Assembly (NCBI RefSeq): GCF_030652775.1
Contig: NZ_JAUSPS010000075.1
Span: 1 to 64,000, forward strand
DNA: 64,000 nucleotides
Direction of reading: 5' to 3'
Source of the DNA: Acetobacterium sp.
GTDB taxonomy: Bacteria; Bacillota; Clostridia; Eubacteriales; Eubacteriaceae
The notes under the pieces are model-generated. The model was not told the origin of the DNA and made no database searches. It saw only the letters and a program-made list of their open reading frames with translations. The stretch's first letter is position 1; every line of letters starts with the position of its first letter. The translations under genes and the position numbers were made by a program. This document shows, piece by piece, positions 51,947-60,542 of the stretch.

Positions 51947-52885
51947 ATGAAAATCGTACTGGTTGGACAGGCTCTCTTTGGAAAAGATTGCCTGGAAGTT
52001 TTGCTGAAGCAGGGGGAACAGGTTGTAGGTGTCATTACAATTCCCGATGATTTCAGAGGAAGGCCTAATCCGCTGAAGGATTTTGCTCGAGAAAAAAAAA
52101 TTCCGGTATTTCAGCCTCTGGGGAAAAGTCCACAGCGGCTAAAGGATCCCCAGGTGATTGCCATTGCCAAAGATTTAAAACCGGATCTTTTTGTATTGGC
52201 TTTTGTCAGTGATATTATGCCTTATTCCGTTATTAAATTGGCCACTTTAGGGGGGATAAACTATCACCCCTCATTACTGCCTAAATATCGGGGTGGTTCA
52301 GCGATTAACTGGGCATTGATCAATGGCGAAAAGGAAACCGGTATAACGGTTCATTACGTTGACGAAGGGATCGATACGGGTGATATTATTTTGCAGGAAA
52401 AAGTCGAAATTTCGCCAGCGGATACAGTGGCTTCACTTTACTATGATAAACTCTATCCATTGGGAGTGAAACTGATCGCAGAAGCGGTAGAATACATTCG
52501 AAAAGGTATAGCCCCCCGAATCCCCCAGAACTCAGACAAAGCGACCTATCAGCCGATGATTACAGAAGAGGATGTAATTATTGATTGGAAAAATGGAGCG
52601 GAAGAGATTTATAATCTTATTCGGGGCTCAAACCCTTCACCTGGGGCTCAGACGATATTTAGAGGAGAAACTATCAAAATTTGGGAGGCGCAAATCATCC
52701 CATCCAGTTTAGTTTCAGAACCTGGAGAAGTGGCTGAAATAATGGAAGGCCAGGGTTTCACAGTTGGAACCGGCAACGAGATAATGCTCATTAAAAAAGT
52801 ACAGCAGTCAGGAAAAGCAAAGATATCGGCCGAGCAGTTTTCTAAACAGGTTGATTTAAAACCGGGAGAAAGCATGGTTGGATAA
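51947..52885 (+). CDS. Formyltransferase-family protein (10-formyltetrahydrofolate-dependent type)
   Basis: The ATG at 51947 (MKIVLVGQALFGKDCLEVLL) follows GGAGGTG. The 312-residue protein has the formyltransferase catalytic set: GGINYHPSLLPKYRGGSAIN near 100-120 (Asn-His with SLLPKYRG) and VDEGIDTGDIILQ near 135-148 (Asp). The C-terminal domain resembles the Fmt C-domain (RGSNPSPGAQTIFRGETIKIWE). The N-terminus (GQ.LFG) is closer to the hydrolase domain of 10-formyl-THF dehydrogenase than to the initiator-tRNA formyltransferase (usually FMGTPDFA). I therefore do not call it fmt. A substrate using 10-formyl-THF, abundant in acetogens, is likely. Confidence 0.7.
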   Translation: MKIVLVGQALFGKDCLEVLLKQGEQVVGVITIPDDFRGRPNPLKDFAREKKIPVFQPLGKSPQRLKDPQVIAIAKDLKPDLFVLAFVSDIMPYSVIKLATLGGINYHPSLLPKYRGGSAINWALINGEKETGITVHYVDEGIDTGDIILQEKVEISPADTVASLYYDKLYPLGVKLIAEAVEYIRKGIAPRIPQNSDKATYQPMITEEDVIIDWKNGAEEIYNLIRGSNPSPGAQTIFRGETIKIWEAQIIPSSLVSEPGEVAEIMEGQGFTVGTGNEIMLIKKVQQSGKAKISAEQFSKQVDLKPGESMVG

Positions 52886-52969
52886 AGTGTGTAATTAACT
52901 TAGAGGGATAAAATCGATCAGCTTTTAATCGGGCCGATGAGAATAGACGGAAAAGGTGTAGGAGGAAAC

Positions 52970-53740
52970 ATGATTTTAGGTATTGATGTCGGAAATACAA
53001 ATACAGAACTGGCGGTGCTGATCGGCGATGAAATCCCATATTCCTGGCGATTTGTCACCAAAACACCGCGAACCTCAGATGAGTATGGGGTGTTGATTAA
53101 ATCCTTTTTTAGAAACTCGGAAATATCGGTGGAGGAAGTCAGTAGTGTGATCATTGCTTCGGTGGTGCCAAACATTATGTACTCACTGACCAATGGTATA
53201 AAAAAATATATTGGCGTAGAACCGATGGTAGTGGGGCCGGGAATCAAAACCGGAATGCCCATTAACACTTCGGATCCGTCCGAAGTGGGGGCAGACCGGA
53301 TCGTTGATGCCGTGGCGGCTTACAGCATTTACGGCGGGCCGGTGATCGTGACCGACTTTGGAACCGCAACCACCTTTGATTATGTTACCAAGGATGGAGC
53401 TTTTGCCGCCGCTGTGACCACCCCGGGGATTCAGATTGCCATTGATGCGCTGTGGAAAAATGCCGCCAAGCTGCCCAATATTGAAATCAAAAAACCGGCC
53501 TCGATACTGGCCCGCGACACTGTCACCAGTATGCAGGCTGGTTTAGTATATGGTTATATCGGTCAGGTGGAGTATATCATCGAACAGATCAAAAAAGAGA
53601 CCGGGTTCAAAGATATGAAGGTGGTGGCAACTGGCGGTTATGGTCGTTTGTTTTATCAGGAAACAAAATCCATCAACGTTTATGATCCGCAACTGTCGCT
53701 TAAAGGGTTGAAGATTATTCATGACAAAAATTTCAGGTAA
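52970..53740 (+). CDS. coaX: Type III pantothenate kinase
   Basis: The ATG at 52970 follows GGAGG; an in-frame ATG at 52937 is less well placed. The 256-residue protein has the ASKHA N-terminus ILGIDVGNTNTELAVL, SEVGADRIVDAVAAYSIYG near 105-123 (dimer/substrate site), and VIVTDFGTATTFDYV near 127-141. ATGGYGRLF is near 224. It phosphorylates pantothenate in CoA synthesis and is not inhibited by CoA. The ftsH-coaX-dusB order is common in Firmicutes; here two genes are inserted between ftsH and coaX. Confidence 0.93.
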   Translation: MILGIDVGNTNTELAVLIGDEIPYSWRFVTKTPRTSDEYGVLIKSFFRNSEISVEEVSSVIIASVVPNIMYSLTNGIKKYIGVEPMVVGPGIKTGMPINTSDPSEVGADRIVDAVAAYSIYGGPVIVTDFGTATTFDYVTKDGAFAAAVTTPGIQIAIDALWKNAAKLPNIEIKKPASILARDTVTSMQAGLVYGYIGQVEYIIEQIKKETGFKDMKVVATGGYGRLFYQETKSINVYDPQLSLKGLKIIHDKNFR

Positions 53741-53749
53741 ATAGGACAA

Positions 53750-54754
53750 ATGATGAACATAAAAGCGGAAATAAAACAAAAAAATAAAGCACTGAAAATT
53801 GGGGATGTTTCAATTGAAACCCCTCTTTTTTTAGGGCCGATGGCAGGCTATACCAATCTGCCGTATCGGCTGATCGCCAAAGAATTTGGGGCTGGGGTGG
53901 TCTTTTCAGAAATGATCAGCGGCAAGGGTTTGTATTATAAAGATCATAAAACGGCCGATTTAATGCTGACCTGTGAAGAAGAAGCGCCGGCAGGGATTCA
54001 ACTATTCGGATCCGATCCGGATATTTTGGCACAAGTCGTCAGCGATACGATCAATGCCACTGATTACGCCTTTCTGGATTTCAATGCCGGCTGTCCGGCC
54101 CCTAAGATTACCAAGAATGGTGAAGGCTCGGCCTTGTTAAAAACGCCGGCACTGTTTTTTAAGGTGGTCAAAGCATTGGCGCAAGCATCAAAAAAGCCGC
54201 TGATTGTTAAAACCAGAATCGGCTGGGATGATCAGAGCATCAATATCCGGGCTATTGCAGAAGGAGTGGAGGAAGCCGGGGCGGCGGCATTAACCATCCA
54301 TGGACGCACCCGGGAAGCTTATTATTCGGGTCAGGCCGACTGGGGAATTATTGCCGAGGTCAAAAAAAATGCCGGGATTCCGATTATTTTAAACGGCGAT
54401 ATCAATAGCGGAGAAGCAGCCCAAAAGGCTCTCGAATCGACCGGCGTGGATGGCCTGATGGTCGGCCGGGCGGCCATTGGCAATCCCTTTATTTTTCGGG
54501 AAATCAACCATTATTTAAAGACCGGTGCGGTTCTCGAAAAACCGACACCGGAAGAACGGGTTCAGGTTGCCATACGGCACATCGATTTGCTGGCGCTTCT
54601 TAAAAACGAAGAGGCCGGGCTCCGGGAAATGCGTAAGCATCTGTCTGCCTATACTAAAGGTCTTCATCATGCCACGGTGATTCGGAACGAGCTCTTTCAT
54701 GCGCCGGACAAAGAAGCGGTGATCCGATTGCTGACCAGTGCGTTGGCGCAATAA
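53750..54754 (+). CDS. dusB: tRNA-dihydrouridine synthase DusB
   Basis: Dus enzymes reduce uridine to dihydrouridine in tRNA with FMN. The 334-residue protein has FLGPMAGYTNLPYRLIAKEFGAG near 27-49 (quoted in part: LGPMAGYTNLPYR), FLDFNAGCPAPKITKNGEGS with the catalytic Cys, HGRTREAYYSGQADWG and ILNGDINSG. A FNAGCP in place of the usual MNxGCP is a mild variant. It lies nine bases after coaX. A bidirectional terminator follows. Confidence 0.95.
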   Translation: MMNIKAEIKQKNKALKIGDVSIETPLFLGPMAGYTNLPYRLIAKEFGAGVVFSEMISGKGLYYKDHKTADLMLTCEEEAPAGIQLFGSDPDILAQVVSDTINATDYAFLDFNAGCPAPKITKNGEGSALLKTPALFFKVVKALAQASKKPLIVKTRIGWDDQSINIRAIAEGVEEAGAAALTIHGRTREAYYSGQADWGIIAEVKKNAGIPIILNGDINSGEAAQKALESTGVDGLMVGRAAIGNPFIFREINHYLKTGAVLEKPTPEERVQVAIRHIDLLALLKNEEAGLREMRKHLSAYTKGLHHATVIRNELFHAPDKEAVIRLLTSALAQ

Positions 54755-54765
54755 AAAAACGCATG

Positions 54766-54803
54766 AAAAAAAGTAGGGGCGATCGAATCGCCCCTACTTT
54801 TTT
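54766..54803. terminator. Bidirectional terminator between dusB and folC
   Basis: AAAAAAGTAGGGGCGAT and ATCGCCCCTACTTTTTT pair perfectly around CGA (54784-54786), with T-runs on both strands. The two genes converge here. Confidence 0.95.
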
Positions 54804-54836
54804 AATGAGTGGTTGTAAAAATTTTCAACCTGGTTT

Positions 54837-56141
54837 TTATTTTTCTAGCAAATTCTTTCGAATCAGGGTTCGGGCTTCCCCGATCATGTACAGCGAGCCC
54901 ACAAAAACATTAACATCATCTTTTTTGCTCAGGTCGATGCTTTTAACAGCGTCATCGATGGTATCGTAGAAGTCAACACTTTTTCCGTAAGTATTGTGAA
55001 TCAGTGCGGCCATTTTTTTCGCCGGCATGGCCCGATCACTGTTGGGGGTCAGGGTGTGGATCGTACTGGCGATGGGCACCAGATAGGATAAAGATTCTTC
55101 AATGTCCTTATCTTCCAGCATTCCAAAAAACAAGTTGATGGTACGGTTGGGAAAGTATTGCTTCATATTATTAACAAAGGCCTGAATGCCATTGCTGTTG
55201 TGGGCCCCGTCAATCAGGACCACCGGATTTTCCTGGAAGATTTCAAAACGTCCGGGAAAAACTACGGCAGCCAAGGCTTTTTTAATCTGTCCGGAGTTGA
55301 CCGGATAACCCTTGCGATTAAGCAGGGCAATGACTTCTAGAGCAGTGAGGCAGTTCAAGGATTGATGATCGCCCAGCAGTTTTAATTCAAATCCATCAAG
55401 ATGGAGATGATCACCCAGATATTTAAGGGTCTGATTACGGCTGGTGTGGCTTAAAATTGAAATATCATCCGGGTTAACTAAGACCACATTGGCATTTTTG
55501 GATGCCGCAAAATCAAGCACAACCTTTAAAGCTTCCGGTTCCTGGGGATATACCACCACATCCGAACCTTCCTTGATAATAGAGGCTTTTTCAAAGGCAA
55601 TTTCGGCCAGGGTATTCCCCAGATAATCGGTATGATCATTGCTAATGCTCATGATGGCAACCGCCAATGGATTTTTGATAATATTGGTGGCGTCAAGACG
55701 TCCGCCCAAACCAACTTCAAGAACCACGAAGTCGACCTGCTTTTGATAAAAATACTGGAGCCCGACGGCGGTAACCATTTCAAATTCAGTGGGATGGGGT
55801 TCGCCCTGTTCCATCAGCACTTCAATCCGTTCCTTGACAAAAATGGTGGCGGCAACCAGACTGTCATCGTCAATGGGTTCGTTGTTTAACTGAATGCGTT
55901 CGTTAAAGGCTTCCAGAAAAGGGGAAGTAAATAGACCGGTGTTGTATCCGGCGGTGGTTAAGATGGTGGCGATCATCGTGGAGGTGGAGCCTTTTCCATT
56001 GGTGCCGGCAATGTGGATAAACTTGAGTTTATCCTGGGGGTTGTCCATGGCAGCAAGCAATAGGCTCATGCTTTCTAGTCCTAATCGGGTGCCAAACTTA
56101 TGGGTTGCTTCAATGTAGCTGATGGCTTCGGTAACGTTCAT
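54837..56141 (-). CDS. folC: Folylpolyglutamate synthase / dihydrofolate synthase
   Basis: FolC adds glutamates to folates, which retains them in the cell. The 434-residue protein has FIHIAGTNGKGSTSTMIATIL near 41-61 (P-loop), GLFTSPFLEAFNERIQLN near 70-87, EVGLGGRLDATNII near 140-153 and SNDHTDYLGNT. VLIDGAHNSNGIQAFV is near 307-322. In an acetogen, polyglutamylated THF supports the Wood-Ljungdahl methyl branch. It is six bases after the stop of the cyclo-ligase gene, so the two are co-transcribed. Confidence 0.95.
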   Translation of the reverse strand: MNVTEAISYIEATHKFGTRLGLESMSLLLAAMDNPQDKLKFIHIAGTNGKGSTSTMIATILTTAGYNTGLFTSPFLEAFNERIQLNNEPIDDDSLVAATIFVKERIEVLMEQGEPHPTEFEMVTAVGLQYFYQKQVDFVVLEVGLGGRLDATNIIKNPLAVAIMSISNDHTDYLGNTLAEIAFEKASIIKEGSDVVVYPQEPEALKVVLDFAASKNANVVLVNPDDISILSHTSRNQTLKYLGDHLHLDGFELKLLGDHQSLNCLTALEVIALLNRKGYPVNSGQIKKALAAVVFPGRFEIFQENPVVLIDGAHNSNGIQAFVNNMKQYFPNRTINLFFGMLEDKDIEESLSYLVPIASTIHTLTPNSDRAMPAKKMAALIHNTYGKSVDFYDTIDDAVKSIDLSKKDDVNVFVGSLYMIGEARTLIRKNLLEK

Positions 56142-56147
56142 TTTAAA

Positions 56148-56723
56148 TTAGGCCTCCTGGATGGGACAACAATTGATGCATTTTTCAGTAACCATGAACT
56201 GAACGCTTTTGTCATGTTCTTCCATGGGGATCTTCTCGAAAATAAAGTCTTCCCGAATCAGCGCAACGGTGATACAGTCGTCACTGATGGTTTCCAGAAA
56301 GCGGTCATAATAGCCGCCGCCAAAACCCATTCGGTGTCCCGATGGTGAGAAAGCGCAGCCGGGAACCATGACCAGATCAATTTTTTTAGGGTCGACAATC
56401 CGCATGCAATCTTCCCGAACTTCCAGGATCCCGTAATGGCCTTCTTCGAGATCATCGGGAAAATTGATGAGTTCTGACAAAGTAACAGTATGGTCTTCGA
56501 TGTTACAGATGGGAACGACAATGTGTTTGCCATCGGCTAAGGCTCGTTTGATGAAATCATGGGTGTAGATTTCGGTGCCAAAGCTCACATAGGCCATAAT
56601 CCAGTCGGCATTTTTATAAAGATCACTATCGAGGAATTGTTCGATAATTTTAGCATCGGTGTCGGCGCAGTAAATTTCTTTACGACGAGCCAGAATTTCT
56701 TTTCGGAACAAACTTTTATCCAT
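56148..56723 (-). CDS. 5-formyltetrahydrofolate cyclo-ligase
   Basis: The enzyme converts 5-formyl-THF to 5,10-methenyl-THF with ATP. The 191-residue protein has IMAYVSFGTEIYTHDFIKRAL near 42-62, DLVMVPGCAFSPSGHRMGFGG near 115-135 with the ATP- and folate-binding GGGYYDRFL right after it. It ends in CINCCPIQ, a cysteine-rich tail not general to the family. It lies upstream of folC in the same folate operon. An AGGAGAA site precedes the ATG at 56723. Confidence 0.93.
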   Translation of the reverse strand: MDKSLFRKEILARRKEIYCADTDAKIIEQFLDSDLYKNADWIMAYVSFGTEIYTHDFIKRALADGKHIVVPICNIEDHTVTLSELINFPDDLEEGHYGILEVREDCMRIVDPKKIDLVMVPGCAFSPSGHRMGFGGGYYDRFLETISDDCITVALIREDFIFEKIPMEEHDKSVQFMVTEKCINCCPIQEA

Positions 56724-56823
56724 TTTCTTCTCCTAATATTAAGATTAATTGACGATGATATTATAACATAAAGTCGGTTATCGACAAAAAAATATCGAGG
56801 GGAAATTTTATCTGAAATTTCTC

Positions 56824-56851
56824 TTGAAAACAAAGGATTCATGGTTATACT
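56824..56851 (+). promoter_or_regulatory. Promoter of the DUF1638 gene
   Basis: TTGAAA (56824-56829), 16 bases, TATACT (56846-56851). It drives the plus-strand gene at 56925 with a ~70-base leader. Confidence 0.6.
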
Positions 56852-56924
56852 GGGTATAGTGCAGAAAAATAGTATATAAATAATACTCTTGGCAGAGTAA
56901 ACAGAAAAAAGGTGTAAAAAATAA

Positions 56925-57596
56925 ATGAAGAGATTATTAATCGCCTGTGAAACCATCCGGGATGAGGTTGAAATGGCGTTACAACGAACTGGAGCAGAAT
57001 TGGAAACCGTCTGGATGTCCAATCTGCTTCATGACTCCCCGGAACGATTGAAAAATGCCCTCCAGGAAGAAATTAACAAAGCCGAAGATGGCTATGATCA
57101 GCTCTTGTTTGCCTATGGTAACTGCGGAAATGGGCTTTTGGGTTTAAAAAGCGAAAAGTCGACTCTGATTATTCCCCGCTATGGGGATTGCATTGATATC
57201 CTTCTTTCCGAAAAGGAAAACCTCGACCGAGTCCGGACTTCTACCTATTTCTTAACCCAGGGTTGGTTAAGAGGCGAAAAGTCCCTCGACAAGGAGTTCC
57301 AGCACAATCTCGAAAAATACGGCGAAAGCCGGGCCAGGCGGGTTATGGAGATCATGTTCAAAAATTATCAGAATTTGATGCTCATCGATACTGGAGCCTA
57401 CCCGGTGGCTGATCATCTTCCACGGGTGAATGATATCGGTAAACTGATTGGTCTGGAGGTAGTGGTCGATCAGGGGAGCATTTCACCGCTGGAAAAACTG
57501 GTAACCGGAGAATGGACCGAAGGCTTTTGCATTATTCCTCCCGGTCAGGTTACCACCCATCATGATTTTGACGGTGTGGCGGTTCGCAAAGTATAA
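56925..57596 (+). CDS. DUF1638 domain protein
   Basis: The 223-residue protein has the DUF1638 pattern: LLIACETIRDEVEMAL at the N-terminus, FAYGNCGNGLLGLKS near 62-76, and LIIPRYGDCIDILLSEKE near 81-98 with conserved cysteines, and ending in GQVTTHHDFD. The family is typical of acetogens and methanogens, often near corrinoid methyltransferases; its function is not known to me. The conserved Cys/Asp/Tyr set suggests a metal or cofactor site. The ATG at 56925 has AAAAAAGGTG upstream. Confidence 0.85.
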   Translation: MKRLLIACETIRDEVEMALQRTGAELETVWMSNLLHDSPERLKNALQEEINKAEDGYDQLLFAYGNCGNGLLGLKSEKSTLIIPRYGDCIDILLSEKENLDRVRTSTYFLTQGWLRGEKSLDKEFQHNLEKYGESRARRVMEIMFKNYQNLMLIDTGAYPVADHLPRVNDIGKLIGLEVVVDQGSISPLEKLVTGEWTEGFCIIPPGQVTTHHDFDGVAVRKV

Positions 57597-57623
57597 GCGA
57601 TTAAAGCACCGTATTGGCAAAAC

Positions 57624-57660
57624 ATCCGGTCAATCAGTAATTGATTTTCCGGGATTTTTG
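57624..57660 (+). terminator. Terminator after the DUF1638 gene
   Basis: ATCCGG...AATCA and TGATT...CCGGGAT form a stem (57624-57655) followed by TTTTT. It lies ~30 bases after the stop. Confidence 0.7.
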
Positions 57661-57686
57661 CGTAATAAAGTAAAATAGAATCGTGG

Positions 57687-57716
57687 TTGCATCAACTTAG
57701 AAAAGTATGGTATAGT
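57687..57716 (+). promoter_or_regulatory. Promoter of the hemolysin III gene
   Basis: TTGCAT (57687-57692), 18 bases, TATAGT (57711-57716), ~38 bases before the ATG. Confidence 0.65.
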
Positions 57717-57754
57717 GAAAGAAAAGAACTATTCAGTAACAGAAAGGACAAAAT

Positions 57755-58399
57755 ATGAATCAGTTTAGAGAACCAATGAATGCATTAACCCATTTAATTG
57801 GCGCGGTTTTATCCGTGTTTGGGATCATTGCCATGTTGATTTTAATTATTGCGAAAGATAATGTAACCCCATTGACCCTAGTTTCCGTGTTGGCCTTTGG
57901 GGTGGGACTGATCTGTCTCTATGGCACCAGTTTTACCTATCATGCCTCCCAGGGGGAGCAGGAAAAAATCCTGCATCTGAAAAAGTTGGATCACGCCATG
58001 ATTTTTATCTTGATTGCCGGAACCTATACCCCGTTTTGTCTGCTATGCCTGACTGGAACGATGCGGGTGGCGATGATGGTGGCGATATGGGGAGTAGCCC
58101 TGATCGGGATTATTCTTAAAGTGGCCTGGATCAATATGCCCCGCTGGCTGGGAACCGGACTCTATATTTTTCTGGGGTGGTTTGCGCTTTTTGTTCTAGG
58201 GCCCCTTTATCAGGCACTGCCGTTGCCGGGCTTTATGCTGCTGGTAGGCGGCGGCGTGATGTACACCATCGGGGGCGTCATCTACGCCATCAAAAAACCA
58301 AACTTTGGGGGAAATTTCGGTTTTCACGAGTTGTTTCATATTTTTGTCATTTTAGGATCGCTTTGTCATTTTATTTGTGTTTTTTTCTTTATTCTTTAA
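57755..58399 (+). CDS. Hemolysin III / PAQR-like membrane protein (YqfA type)
   Basis: The 214-residue protein has seven hydrophobic helices. The family residues are present: NALTHLIGAVLS near 8-20 (His), YGTSFTYHASQG near 56-67 (Ser and His), KKLDHAMIFILIAGTYTPF near 76-94 (Asp, His) and GFHELFHIFVILGSLCHFI near the end (two His). These ligands form the PAQR metal site. Function in bacteria is unclear; some members affect membrane fluidity. GAAAGGAC precedes the ATG. Confidence 0.92.
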   Translation: MNQFREPMNALTHLIGAVLSVFGIIAMLILIIAKDNVTPLTLVSVLAFGVGLICLYGTSFTYHASQGEQEKILHLKKLDHAMIFILIAGTYTPFCLLCLTGTMRVAMMVAIWGVALIGIILKVAWINMPRWLGTGLYIFLGWFALFVLGPLYQALPLPGFMLLVGGGVMYTIGGVIYAIKKPNFGGNFGFHELFHIFVILGSLCHFICVFFFIL

Positions 58400-58494
58400 G
58401 AAAAAAATGGTATTATTAAAAAGTTGTTATTCAAAACAAAAATCTTATTGTATTTTTAAAAAAAACTGTTAAACTAATAGTATTGTTAATTGCG

Positions 58495-60187
<1,693 letters not shown>

Positions 60188-60192
60188 TGAAT

Positions 60193-60226
60193 AAAAAAAT
60201 CGAGATCCTAGATCTTGATTTTTTTT
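60193..60226 (+). terminator. Terminator after pyrG
   Basis: AAAAAATCGAGATC and GATCTTGATTTTTTTT pair around CTA (60208-60210); T-run at the end. Confidence 0.9.
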
Positions 60227-60261
60227 ATGGAGTGATACACAAGATATACCAACAGGAAAAC

Positions 60262-60450
60262 TGTGGATAACTTAAAAACTGTGGATAATAATTGTATAAA
60301 ACTGTGGAGAACATCGGTTTTACCTGTGGACAATGTGGATAACCTTGTTAATTGAACAGGGAAACCCCCAATAGCGCCAATGTAATGGAAAAACAACGAA
60401 CAGGGCAATTGTTAATAAAAGAACTGTGGTTGAACACAGGCTGTGGAAAA
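60262..60450 (+). other. Cluster of DnaA-box-like sites
   Basis: The 350-bp gap between pyrG and nadE has TGTGGATAA (the DnaA box TTATCCACA on the other strand) at 60262-60270, 60280-60288 and 60334-60342. One- or two-mismatch copies are at 60303-60311 (TGTGGAGAA), 60325-60333 (TGTGGACAA), 60425-60433 and 60442-60450 (TGTGGAAAA). All point the same way, and the 60325 and 60334 sites abut. It is AT-rich around them. No dnaA gene is near, so it may be a DnaA titration or reactivation locus, part of an origin, or a DnaA-regulated promoter of nadE. Confidence 0.7.
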
Positions 60451-60460
60451 TAAAATAAGA

Positions 60461-60489
60461 TTGTCATGAGTCATAAATGGCGATATAAT
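60461..60489 (+). promoter_or_regulatory. nadE promoter
   Basis: TTGTCA (60461-60466), 17 bases, TATAAT (60484-60489), directly after the last DnaA-box-like site, ~55 bases before the ATG. Confidence 0.8.
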
Positions 60490-60542
60490 GAAAGACAACC
60501 ACTAAAATCAAGAGAAAAATAAAAAGATATAAGGTGAATTAA

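Noticed and set aside
51947-52885. Annotating the formyltransferase as fmt
   Set aside because: The catalytic core fits, but the N-terminus differs from Fmt and there is no def gene beside it.
60262-60450. Calling the DnaA-box cluster the chromosomal oriC
   Set aside because: dnaA/dnaN and an obvious unwinding element are not in the window and strand skew cannot be computed here, so only a DnaA-box cluster is claimed.
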